Assembly: GCA_965371965.1 (NCBI GenBank)
Contig: CBDVAM010000003.1
Span: 1 to 64,000, forward strand
DNA: 64,000 nt
Direction: 5' to 3'
Origin: S146-42 sp965371965
GTDB taxonomy: Bacteria; Planctomycetota; Phycisphaerae; Phycisphaerales; UBA1924
Part shown: piece after piece, positions 1 through 9,200 of the stretch
How positions within the stretch are numbered: position 1 is the stretch's first letter
Layout of the letters: each line of letters opens with the position of its first letter
Made by a program: the position numbers and the translations under genes
The notes under the pieces: generated by a model
Seen by the model: the letters and a program-made list of their open reading frames with translations, nothing else
What the model was told of the DNA's origin: nothing
Database searches by the model: none

Positions 1-40
1 GCGCGTATGTATCGATCTCGTGATGTTGGATGATTCAACC

Positions 41-67
41 TCGCTCGCGCTTCGGGCTCGTCCTCGC
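41..67. repeat. Short GC-rich intergenic repeat-like sequence
   Basis: The stretch reads tcgctcgcgcttcgggctcg followed by a short tail. I recall very similar 'cgagcccgaagcgcgagcg' words recurring between genes in planctomycete genomes, where they give spurious 'SPKRERG' peptides when translated. Only one copy is visible here, so calling it a repeat rests on outside knowledge. It sits just downstream of the hmgA stop codon. Confidence 0.3.
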
Positions 68-75
68 GAGTTGAA

Positions 76-1386
76 CTACCACGTCGTCGTCGTCTCGCTG
101 GGTTTGTGGGTTGGTTGGGACTGGCCGTTGCGGTTTTCGAGCGGGGCGTGGGTGTCGGCGCGCCAGCTCTCGGGGTAGCTCAGGTCGTCGAGTTCCATCG
201 CCGCCTTGGTGGGGAACATGGGGCGGAAGGTGTCGCACATGACGGCGAGCTCGTCGGTGTAGGTCTTGCCCAGGCTTTTTTCGACGGTGCCGGGATGGGG
301 GCCGTGGGGGATGCCCTGGGGGTGGAGGCTGATGGAGCCGGTGTCGATGCCTCGGCGTGCCTTGTAGTTGCCTTCGACATAGTACAGGATCTCGTCGGAA
401 TCGAGGTTGGAGTGGTTGTAGGGGATCGGGATGGCCTCGGGATGGAAATCGAGGGCGCGCGGGCAGAAAGAGCAGATGACGAAGTTGTGCCCCTCGAAGG
501 TCTGGTGGATGGGCGGGGGTAAGTGGAGCTGGCCGGTGATGGGGGCGAAGTCCATGATGTTGAAGCAGTAGGGGTAGTAGCAGCCGTCCCAGCCGACGAC
601 GTCGAGCGGGTGGTGCGGGTAGATGTAGCTGTGGACGCGGTCGCGGGCCTTGATGCGCACCTCGAACTCGCCGGCTTCGTCGTGGGCGAGTGGGTGCTCG
701 GCGTCCTCGAAGGGGATCCTCAGATCGCGTTCGCAGTAGGGGGCGTGTTCGAGGAACTGGCTGGTCTTCTTGCTCAGGTAGCCGGGCGGGGGGACGAAGT
801 GGCTGGTGTTGGCGATCTCGAAGCAGAGGAACTTGCCGAAGGGCATTTGCTCCTTTGAGAATCCGCCGAAGTCGTCGTTGTCGGATCCGTCGTCGGGGCG
901 TTCGTCCATGACGATCTGGTAGATGGTTCCCTTGGGGATGACGACGTAGTCCTTGGGTCCGAACTTGAGGGTGCCGAAGGTGGTGGAGGCGGTGCCCGAG
1001 CCATAGTGGAAGAACAGGCACTCGTCGCCCTGCCCGTTCTTGTAGTGGTAGGTCATGGCCTCGGCGGGGACGCAGGCGGCCATCTCGACGTCGCCATTAC
1101 CGAAGAGCACGACGCGTCCGGTGATGGGGTCGCCCATGGGGGGCATGGGTGCGGTCTTGAGATGTCGCATGCGCATGACGTCGGTCTCGACGTACTCGGG
1201 CGTGGTGGCGTAGAGGGTCTTCCAGCCGGAGACCTGGGTCGGAGGGTTGATGGTGTACATGGTGCTGGAGGGTCCGACGAAGCCTTCGGTGCCGAAGACT
1301 TCTTCAGAATAGAGCGCGCCGTCGGGGCGTCGGAACTGGATGTGGCGTTTTCTCGGCAGGTTGCCGAGTTTGGTGTAATAGGGCAT
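76..1386 (-). CDS. hmgA: Homogentisate 1,2-dioxygenase
   Basis: This 436-residue enzyme opens the ring of homogentisate to maleylacetoacetate in tyrosine and phenylalanine breakdown, using one non-haem iron in the cytoplasm. Length and sequence fit the family throughout, from the N-terminal MPYYTKLGNLPRKRH block to the cupin region. The likely iron ligands are visible: a His in YNHSN, a Glu in SDEIL and a His in QGIPHGP. The start ATG is preceded at 8 nt by GGAGG. No other homogentisate-pathway gene lies beside it; the next genes on the strand are a GmhA-like isomerase and a small acidic protein about 80 nt away, so shared transcription is possible but not shown. Tyrosine phenol-lyase further on in the window is a different route of tyrosine use. 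Confidence 0.93.
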   Translation of the reverse strand: MPYYTKLGNLPRKRHIQFRRPDGALYSEEVFGTEGFVGPSSTMYTINPPTQVSGWKTLYATTPEYVETDVMRMRHLKTAPMPPMGDPITGRVVLFGNGDVEMAACVPAEAMTYHYKNGQGDECLFFHYGSGTASTTFGTLKFGPKDYVVIPKGTIYQIVMDERPDDGSDNDDFGGFSKEQMPFGKFLCFEIANTSHFVPPPGYLSKKTSQFLEHAPYCERDLRIPFEDAEHPLAHDEAGEFEVRIKARDRVHSYIYPHHPLDVVGWDGCYYPYCFNIMDFAPITGQLHLPPPIHQTFEGHNFVICSFCPRALDFHPEAIPIPYNHSNLDSDEILYYVEGNYKARRGIDTGSISLHPQGIPHGPHPGTVEKSLGKTYTDELAVMCDTFRPMFPTKAAMELDDLSYPESWRADTHAPLENRNGQSQPTHKPSETTTTW

Positions 1387-1465
1387 TTCGCGGCCTCCGT
1401 TTGGTCTATCGGAGGGTATGCACCGGCGCGGCTTGGCACAAAGTCTGGGCTATTCTGGGCGCGAG

Positions 1466-1987
1466 TCAGGAGGATTGGGGAGAGAGTGTTTCCTGCTCGA
1501 GAACCTCGCCATTCTGGAGAACAAAGCGGCGCAGTGCCGGCTCGTCATCGCCGGTTGTGGCGACGAGTTGCTGGATTGGGCCGTCGGCGGTTTCGCAGGC
1601 GATGGTGATGTAGTCGTCGCCGGTGAGTGAGGGCGAGAGTTCTTCGAGGAGTTGATCGAGGACGCGCCGGGCCTCTTCGTCCATGGGCGGGAGCGAATCG
1701 GGCGAGATCTTCTTGTGGACGAGGAGGGTCACGAGCCCGTCGTCGCACTCGCCGCACTCGCTGAAGATGGTGTCGGGGTTGGCGGTGCGATCGGCGAGAG
1801 CCTCGGCGAATCGTCGCACGCGGGCCGTGGTGTCGAGATCCGTCAAGGAGAAGGCGATGGCCAGCCAGGGGCGATCTGAGGTGGGGGGTGTTGGCTCGCT
1901 CGGGCTGTCGGATTCGGGATCGGGCGAGGGCTCTGAGCCATCTCGATCCGGCGAATCCGTCTTGGTTCCGAAGAGCTTCTTGAACAT
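1466..1987 (-). CDS. Small acidic protein of unknown function
   Basis: A 173-residue protein I do not recognise. It starts MFKKLFG, continues with a Ser/Pro/Asp/Glu-rich linker (about residues 8-40) and then an apparently globular acidic domain with no membrane segment. Its ATG overlaps the stop of the upstream GmhA-like gene (ATGA, 1 shared codon frame shift), so the two are very likely translationally coupled. A longer upstream reading of the same frame exists but would lie inside gmhA. The acidic composition and lack of a signal peptide suggest a cytoplasmic protein. Function unknown. Confidence 0.7.
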   Translation of the reverse strand: MFKKLFGTKTDSPDRDGSEPSPDPESDSPSEPTPPTSDRPWLAIAFSLTDLDTTARVRRFAEALADRTANPDTIFSECGECDDGLVTLLVHKKISPDSLPPMDEEARRVLDQLLEELSPSLTGDDYITIACETADGPIQQLVATTGDDEPALRRFVLQNGEVLEQETLSPQSS

Positions 1988-2577
1988 CACGCGGACTCTC
2001 CGAAGAGTTGGGCTTCGATCAGCTCGACCAGGATGTGCAGGATGAGCATGTGGAGTTCCTGGATGCGGTCGCTGGTCTGGCCCGGGACGATCAGCTCGTG
2101 GTCGGCGAGGCCTCGGCAGGCCCCGGCGGTCTTTCCAAGCAAGGCGATGACCGTCAGTGCGCGCGCGCGGGCGGCCTCGATGGCCTTGAGAATGTTGGGG
2201 GACTCGCCGCTGGTGGAGAGGACGATCAGGCAATCGCCCTTGTGGGCGTGGGCCTCGACCATGCGGGAGAAGACGTGCTCGAAGCCGTAGTCGTTTGCGA
2301 CGCAGGTGATGTGGGCCGGATCGAGCAGGGCCAAGGCGGGCAGGGCGGGGCGGTCTTTGCGGAATCGCCCGGTGAGTTCCTCGCAGAAGTGCATGGCATC
2401 GCACGCCGAGCCGCCGTTGCCGCAGGCGAGGACCTTGTGGCCCGATTTGAGCGACCCAGCCAGAGCGGCGGCAGTTGTGGTGATGGCGTCGCGCAGGGGC
2501 TCGTCGGCGAGGAGATCGGCGAGGACCGTCTGGGCGGAATCGAGGGCACGATCGAGGGTGGTTCGCGTGGGGTCCAT
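1987..2577 (-). CDS. gmhA: SIS-domain phosphosugar isomerase, GmhA (sedoheptulose-7-phosphate isomerase) type
   Basis: A 196-residue single SIS-domain protein. The segments CGNGGSACDAMHF, EELTGRF and STSGESPNILKAI are the hallmark sugar-phosphate binding blocks of GmhA, which converts sedoheptulose 7-phosphate to D-glycero-D-manno-heptose 7-phosphate for LPS-core heptose. The chosen start is MDPTRTTLD; the frame stays open another 120 nt upstream but that part is low-complexity. It overlaps the following small gene by 4 nt. DiaA-like or other phosphoheptose isomerase relatives share the same fold, so the exact substrate is inferred. Confidence 0.85.
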   Translation of the reverse strand: MDPTRTTLDRALDSAQTVLADLLADEPLRDAITTTAAALAGSLKSGHKVLACGNGGSACDAMHFCEELTGRFRKDRPALPALALLDPAHITCVANDYGFEHVFSRMVEAHAHKGDCLIVLSTSGESPNILKAIEAARARALTVIALLGKTAGACRGLADHELIVPGQTSDRIQELHMLILHILVELIEAQLFGESA

Positions 2578-2810
2578 CGGTGGCAGTCTATCTCGGCGGC
2601 GGGCTGATCGACGAGTCGGCCAGTTGAGCCCACCCTGGGTGGCGCCTCCACCGGAATGGGGGGATGGGTGGTATCGGGCGGTTCGCGCCGGCGACACTGA
2701 TTGCGGCTCGGGGCGGGTCTTGTGTGGTATGGCGTACTACAATGGGACCCCGCCGAGTTGCCGTCCGGGCGGCCCGTGCGAGAGAGACAAATCTTGGGTC
2801 GAAGGTGTGC

Positions 2811-4697
2811 ATGCACGAAGATAATCCAGCCGAGCATCAGGCCGATGTCACCACGCTTGAGTCCGCCGTTATCCGCTTCAGCGGAGACTCGGGCGACGGC
2901 ATGCAACTCGTCGGCACCCAGTTCACGGACACGACGGCCCTGTTCGGCAACGACTTTGCCACGTACCCAGATTTTCCTGCCGAGATCCGTGCGCCGCGCG
3001 GCACCACCTTTGGTGTCTCGGGCTTTCAGGTCCGGTTTTCGAGCCAGGACGTGCACACGCCAGGTGACACCGTCAACGCCCTGGTCGCCATGAATCCTGC
3101 AGGGTTCAAGGTCAACCTCGCGGATGTCGAGCCCGGGGGGATCATCATCGTCAACGAGGACGAGTTCGCCAAGGGCAACCTGAAGAAGTGCGGTTACCCC
3201 GACGACTACAACCCACTGACCGACGAGGAGATCACGAGCCGGTACAACATCGTTGCCGTCCCCATGAGCCGTCTGACTCGTGAGTCGCTCGCCGAATCGG
3301 GTCTCGGCGCCAAGGACATGGACCGTTGCCGGAACATGTACGCGCTGGGCATCGTGTACTGGCTGTACCAGCGACCGCTGGAGTCGACGATCGGGTATCT
3401 CAACGACTACTTCGGGGTGCGAAAGTCCAAGCCCGAGATCGCGGAGATCAACGTCAGCGCACTCAAGGCCGGGTACTACTTCGGCGAGACCGCCGAGCTG
3501 TTTCCTGCTCGATATCGCGTAGCGCCAGCCAAGGTCGCGCCCGGCGTGTATCGGCGCATCAGCGGGAGCGAAGCAACCGTTCTCGGGCTGGTGATTGCGG
3601 CGCGCAAGGCCAACACCCGCATGCTCTACGCCAGTTATCCGATCACCCCCGCCTCCGGCGTTCTTCACGGCCTTGCCCGATTGAGGGACTTTGGCGTTGC
3701 GACCTTCCAGGCCGAGGATGAGATAGCCGCCGCGTGCGCCGCGATCGGTGCGAGCTTTGCAGGGAATATCGGAGTGACCGGCACCTCAGGGCCTGGTCTG
3801 GCGTTGAAATCCGAAGCCCTTGGGCTTGCCGTCATGCTTGAGTTACCGCTGGTCGTCATCAACGTGCAAAGGGCCGGCCCGGCGACGGGCATGCCGACCA
3901 AGACCGAGCAGGCCGACCTGCTGCAGGTTATGTACGGGCGTGCGAGCGAGTGCCCGTGCATTATCGTGGCGCCCCAGAGCCCCGCCGACTGCTTCATCAT
4001 GGCGGTTGAGGCCGTGCGTCTGGCGGTGCGGCATATGTCCCTGGTCATCATTCTTTCAGATGGGTACATCGCCAACGGCGCTGAGCCTTGGCGCGTGCCG
4101 GACCTGGACAGCATCCCGCCGATCGAGGTCAACCATCCGAACGCCCAGAGCGTGCCCGAGGGCAAGTTCGAGCCGTACCGGCGAGATCCGGAGACGCTGG
4201 CAAGGCCTTGGGTCATTCCGGGCACGGCGGGGCTGGAGCACCGCCTGGGAAGCCTGGAGAAAGAAGAGAACACCGGCAACGTGTCGTACGACGCGGATAA
4301 TCACGATCGCATGGTGCGGATTCGTGCTGCGAAGGTGCAGGGTGCTGCGAGCACCATCCCGGCGCTTGAGGTTCGCGGGCCGGAGACCGGCGAGGTGCTG
4401 ATGCTCGGTTGGGGCGGGACGTACGGGTCGATCACGACGGCGGCGGATCGTCTGCGTGAGGGCGGGCGATCGGTCAGCTCGGCCCACCTGCGATACCTCA
4501 ATCCCTTCCCGGCGAACCTCGGGGAGGTTCTTGCGGGGTTCGAGCGGATCATCATCCCCGAGATCAACCTGGGCCAGCTCAGCATGATCATCCGGTCCAA
4601 GTTCCTTATCGATACGGTTGGGATCAACGTTGTCCGGGGGCGTCCATTTGGAATCGACGAGCTGTGCGAGCGTGTGATCGAGTTGATGGACGAGTGA
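2811..4697 (+). CDS. korA: 2-oxoacid:ferredoxin oxidoreductase, fused gamma/alpha subunit
   Basis: About 628 residues: an N-terminal gamma domain (RFSGDSGDGMQLVG, roughly residues 18-200) fused to the alpha domain that binds the pyrimidine end of thiamine diphosphate (YPITPASG, FQAEDEIAAA, GTSGPGLALKSEALG). With the beta subunit it oxidatively decarboxylates a 2-oxoacid, most likely 2-oxoglutarate, to the acyl-CoA and reduces ferredoxin. The gamma-alpha fusion is the KorA/ForA type found in reductive or modified TCA cycles. The ATG at MHEDNPAEHQ is preferred to the longer frame, whose first 49 residues look non-coding. Four further genes of ferredoxin metabolism or complex I lie nearby. The beta subunit starts 22 nt downstream, clearly one operon. 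Confidence 0.9.
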   Translation: MHEDNPAEHQADVTTLESAVIRFSGDSGDGMQLVGTQFTDTTALFGNDFATYPDFPAEIRAPRGTTFGVSGFQVRFSSQDVHTPGDTVNALVAMNPAGFKVNLADVEPGGIIIVNEDEFAKGNLKKCGYPDDYNPLTDEEITSRYNIVAVPMSRLTRESLAESGLGAKDMDRCRNMYALGIVYWLYQRPLESTIGYLNDYFGVRKSKPEIAEINVSALKAGYYFGETAELFPARYRVAPAKVAPGVYRRISGSEATVLGLVIAARKANTRMLYASYPITPASGVLHGLARLRDFGVATFQAEDEIAAACAAIGASFAGNIGVTGTSGPGLALKSEALGLAVMLELPLVVINVQRAGPATGMPTKTEQADLLQVMYGRASECPCIIVAPQSPADCFIMAVEAVRLAVRHMSLVIILSDGYIANGAEPWRVPDLDSIPPIEVNHPNAQSVPEGKFEPYRRDPETLARPWVIPGTAGLEHRLGSLEKEENTGNVSYDADNHDRMVRIRAAKVQGAASTIPALEVRGPETGEVLMLGWGGTYGSITTAADRLREGGRSVSSAHLRYLNPFPANLGEVLAGFERIIIPEINLGQLSMIIRSKFLIDTVGINVVRGRPFGIDELCERVIELMDE

Positions 4698-4719
4698 GCA
4701 GATGGAGGAAACGTCCCCG

Positions 4720-5748
4720 ATGACCACGAGCAACGATGTGAAATCGAGCTTGCCCGTCTACACGGTGAAGGATTTCACCAGCGATCAGGATGTTCGCTGG
4801 TGCCCGGGCTGTGGCGATTACGCGGTGCTCTCGACCGTCCGCAAGGTGCTGACCAAGCTGGCGTATCGCAAGGAGGACTACGTCTTCGTCTCGGGAATTG
4901 GCTGCGCCGCGAGGTTTCCCTACTACATGGACACCTACGGCGTCCACTCGCTGCACGGGCGGGCCCTGCCAGTGGCGACGGGCATCAAGCTCGCCAACGG
5001 GAATCTGCAAATCTTCGTGGTTTCCGGCGATGGCGATCTGCTGTCGATCGGCGGGAACCACACGACGCACATGATGCGTCGCAACGTTGACGCCACGATC
5101 ATCCTGTTGAACAACAAGATCTACGGCCTGACCAAGGGGCAGTATTCTCCCACGAGCGAGTTCGGGAAGGTCTCGTCCTCGACGCCCCTGGGGTCGATCG
5201 ATTCGCCGATCATTCCCGCCGCGCTCGCGGTCGCGGCCGAGTGCACGTTCATCGCTCGATGCATCGATATCGACGGGAAGAACGTCGACAAGGTGATCCA
5301 GCGTGCCGCGGCCCACCGGGGCACATCGTTTGTCGTGGTCTATCAGGACTGCAACATCTACAACCACAAGGCGTGGTTCTACGCCTCGCAGAAGGAATCG
5401 AGGCCGGAGACGACGATCATGCTCGAGCAGGGCGAGCCGCTGATCTTCGGCAAGGACCGCGACAAGGGAATCCGGTTCAACCACGGACGCCCGGAGGTCG
5501 TCAAGCTCGGCAACGGCATCACCGAGGACGATCTCATCGTTCACGACGAGCGGGACCGCTCGCTCGCATTCGTGTACACGCAGATGAACTACCCGGATTT
5601 CCCCGAGCCCCTCGGTGTGCTGCATGCGAACCCGGACAAGCCGACATACGACCAGCTCCTGCGAGATCAGACCACCGGTACCGGCGCGAAGAACGATTCG
5701 GACTTCCAGGAGCTGCTCCTCGGCAACGCGACCTGGGAAGTTAGGTGA
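4720..5748 (+). CDS. korB: 2-oxoacid:ferredoxin oxidoreductase, beta subunit
   Basis: About 342 residues. It carries the WCPGCGDYAVL block that holds a 4Fe-4S cluster with later cysteines, and the thiamine-diphosphate/magnesium motif (GDGDLLSIGGNH then NNKIYGLTKGQ). It pairs with KorA just upstream to make the heterodimeric 2-oxoacid:ferredoxin oxidoreductase. Two in-frame ATGs lie 18 nt apart; the second (MTTSNDV) is chosen because GGAGGA at 4704-4709 is 10 nt in front of it, whereas the first ATG overlaps that sequence. TGA at the end is followed by a gene-free stretch converging on the PFOR gene. Confidence 0.9.
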   Translation: MTTSNDVKSSLPVYTVKDFTSDQDVRWCPGCGDYAVLSTVRKVLTKLAYRKEDYVFVSGIGCAARFPYYMDTYGVHSLHGRALPVATGIKLANGNLQIFVVSGDGDLLSIGGNHTTHMMRRNVDATIILLNNKIYGLTKGQYSPTSEFGKVSSSTPLGSIDSPIIPAALAVAAECTFIARCIDIDGKNVDKVIQRAAAHRGTSFVVVYQDCNIYNHKAWFYASQKESRPETTIMLEQGEPLIFGKDRDKGIRFNHGRPEVVKLGNGITEDDLIVHDERDRSLAFVYTQMNYPDFPEPLGVLHANPDKPTYDQLLRDQTTGTGAKNDSDFQELLLGNATWEVR

Positions 5749-6292
5749 CCCCAAGTGCGCGTCACGATTCCGGCCCGTCATCACCGTGCGAGACGTTGAA
5801 TGACCACTGAATCCACGCAGCCGGACCCCGGGGCCCGATCTGCCCGAGGACCGGTTCGATCCGCCGGCCGATGTGAAGGCGCTGCTCGGAAGGGGATAGT
5901 CGATCACATCGCCATCAACGGCACTGTCGGACAGGTCGAGTGAGTCGATTGAAGAGCTTCGTGGGTCGGGCGATTCTGCCCCAGCCGCATGAGCAAGTAG
6001 GCGTGACCAGCACCTCGCAGCACGATCGAGACTCGAGTCCGGTTCGAAGCGATCGATGAACCTGGTCGTGCAGAACTGCAATGGCCTGTGATAGGAAGGC
6101 CAACCCCCAAGACCCGTGCCTCGCGATGACTCCCTCTTGGGAGCTTGATCCGGACATGTTGGGAGTGAGTTCGAACACCCTCAATGAGCACCCCACCTTT
6201 GGGGCATCGAATACGGCTGACCAACTCACAATCGGTTGGGACAGAATGGCTTAGATCACCCGGTGCCATCGGTTCAACGGAGCTCTCTGGCT
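5749..6292. other. Convergent intergenic region, no gene supported
   Basis: The space between the ends of korB (plus) and the PFOR gene (minus) holds no reading frame that looks real. A 48-codon plus-strand frame starting at 5800 has no family resemblance. A 5-bp GTGAC/GTCAC inverted pair just after the korB stop is too weak to call a terminator. Confidence 0.5.
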
Positions 6293-9200
6293 CTAAGCAG
6301 GAGAGATGGCACGATTACTTGCTCGAGTGTTGGAGCCTGACGAGGCCACCGCTCGAGCCGGGCCGGGCTGGCCGGTCGGCGCAGCGAGTTCTGTCTGGAG
6401 CAGCTCGCCAGCGTGATCTCGAAGTTCCTGAAGGGTGACCTCGCCGCTGTCCACTTTCTTGAGTAGCACCACTTGCGCCTGGTGCTCGCGGTTCACGATG
6501 CCCGAGCGGCTCTGGAGCATCCGCCACGCCTTGCGGCGTTCGACGCAGAATATCACCATCTGGCGCGACAATGACATGCGGTTCATCTTGCCGCCGCTAC
6601 TCTCGATCTCGATGTAGACCCCAAAGTCGGGCACATACGCGCGGTGCCCCGGATCGAGGTGCCGACCGTGCACGACGTCATCCTGCATGAGTCGCGGCAG
6701 CATATCGTCGAGATGCGTCATCGATTCGGCCTGCTTCTCATCGATCTTCTTGAAGTGGCGACGAAAGCGGGCCTCGGTGGTCGCCCAGTGCGCGACGGTA
6801 TACCTGAACGGCTGCTTCGTGCTCTTGAACTGGCTTGTCCACCAGTCCTGGTCGATCGACGGGTTTCCCTTCAGGTTTATCGCCTCGGTGTAGTTCTCGC
6901 TGTGCCCGGAGTGGAATGTGAACTCGGGCATCCCGCGCGAGTCACGGATGCGCTGGGCCTGGATCATGGCCATGTCATCGGCGACACCGTGCTCTGGCTG
7001 GCACGATGTGAAGCATTGGAAGAAGGCCGTTCCCCGATATTCCAGCGCGTCAAGGATCGACTTGTACAGCTTTGCCGCGTTGGCGATCGACACCTGCGCG
7101 ACGAACGGCGAGCCGTGCCCCGAAGTGAACGTCTCGGCGACGCTCTTCTTCTCCGTCATTTTGCCCTCGGAAGCGACGCCGAACTGGTTCATATCAAAGC
7201 CACCTGGCATGGGTGATGAGTCGGAGTTTTGCCCGCCGGTGTTCGAGTAGACCTGAGTGTCCAGCATGAGCATCTTCACGTTGGGCCGGTTCTGGAGGAT
7301 GACCTTCGAGACATTCTGGAAGCCGATATCGCCCATGGCCCCGTCGCCGCCGATGCACCAGACCTTGGGCAACTCGCGCGTTTCCTGCTCGGTCATGAGG
7401 GTGTCGGTGAGGTGGGCGAGTTCGAAGTACTCGTCGTCGTTGATGACGCATGACTCGCGATCGAGCAGCGCTGTGGACAGGCGTTCGGGGATGACCGAGC
7501 GGCGGGCGTGATCCATGATGAAGCTCTCGCCCATCAGCCAACTGATCGTCGCTCCGTCCTGGAATAGTGAGTTCATCCAGGGATACGGGTGCGGGTTGTT
7601 GGGCGGCGTTGAGCCAAATACCGTGTTGCATCCGGTGTGCGCCCCCATCGCCATCACGGCCATGCCGTTTTCGAGCCCCCCGTCCACCGCCTTGAGGTCG
7701 CGGTGCCGGTAGGCGTCGGTGCGCATGGCCGCCGTGAGAGCGCCGACGATCTCGGAGTCGGTGATCTCGCCGTGTTGAGCAATGCGATCGTCGATGTCCT
7801 CCTGTGACTCGCCCCCCAGCCGCATCACCATGTGAGCCACAGCCCGGCGGAATCGAGTGTGCTCATCTGGGGCGACCTTGGCGAGGCGCTCAAGACAGGC
7901 GAGACCCTCACTCTCGAGTCGGTCGGCCTTGGCGTCGAGTCGGTCAGCTTTGGCGTGGAAGATCGGGCGCATGAATGCCTCGGTGACGGTCGCCACCGCG
8001 CGGAGCACGGTCTTCTCACCACACCCGGCGCACGCGCCGTCGCCGCTCACGAGGGCCTCGTAGTTCTGGCGACTCATCAGGTGGTTCCGCAAGGCCGCGG
8101 CCTTCGATTCCTCAGGGTGCTGCGGGTCGTAGAGGCCGAAGTACTTCTCCGGCGTGTCGGCTAGTGTCTCCAGGAATACATTCGCGGACAGGATCTGGGC
8201 GTTCAGGCCCTCCGTGTCCGGTACCATGCGCAACGCATCGTGGTTTCCGCAGGCGACAACACACTCGCCGCAGCCCTTGCACCGATCGGAGATGAAGATG
8301 GAAAAGAGCCCACCGTCGCCCGGCGACTTCTTCTCGGGCACCTTGAAGATCGCGTGCGACTTGGTATAGGCCATCGGCAGGATGGCGAGAATGTTGTCCA
8401 GTTCGGCCTTGGCGATGGCACCGATGTCGGGCATGGTGCTGATGGTGTCACGAACGATCTCGGCGAAGGGTCGGCTACCTTTCTCCGCAACGACCTCCGA
8501 CATCTTCGTTCGAACATCGGATTCGATATCGGGCAAGGCGCGCAGCAGTGCTTCGCGCTGCGAAAGCTCCGAGACATAGTTCCGGAATGCGGATTCGAGG
8601 ACCGAGCCGATCTCCTGTGCGGTGTTGGGCATGGCGGTGTCTGGGCAGACCGCGATGCACTCCATGCACTGCGTGCAGTTCTCTGCCAGGAAAATCGGCG
8701 TCTGGCGTCGCGCGACGTACTTGGAGCCGGTCGCCCCTGTCGCCGCGGCCATAAGGCCGACCGAGGAGAGGGCTGACGCGGGCTGGTGGTAGCCTAGGTC
8801 GGCCTTGAACTCGCTCTCGAAAAGATCCAGTGATTGCAGCGGCGGGCGTGTCGACGTGTCGTTGGTCGGCTGTGTCGTTTCTCCTTCAAGCGTAAGGAGA
8901 ACTGGACCCCTCATAGACGAGCGGTCTGGAGCGTCAATCTCGCCGTACACGATCTCTCGCGTCTGCTCGAATCCCTTGGTCATCACTTCCATGTTTGAAT
9001 CGACAACCGCTTGGCCCAGACGCCCGAACTTTTTCATGTACTGATCGTGAACGACCTGTCGGAAATGATCGTCGGCGATCTTGTAGTTCTTCAAGAAGTT
9101 GGAGACCTGGAAGAAGCCTCCGAGAAACGCGTTGCCCTGCATGCGGAGTTGGAGATCCGGGCGATCCGTCGCCTCGCGAGCGATTCGAAATCCATTCAAG

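Noticed and set aside
4624..6081. Minus-strand open frame of 485 codons opposite korA and korB
   Set aside because: Low-complexity composition and complete overlap with certain genes; no start signal or family match.
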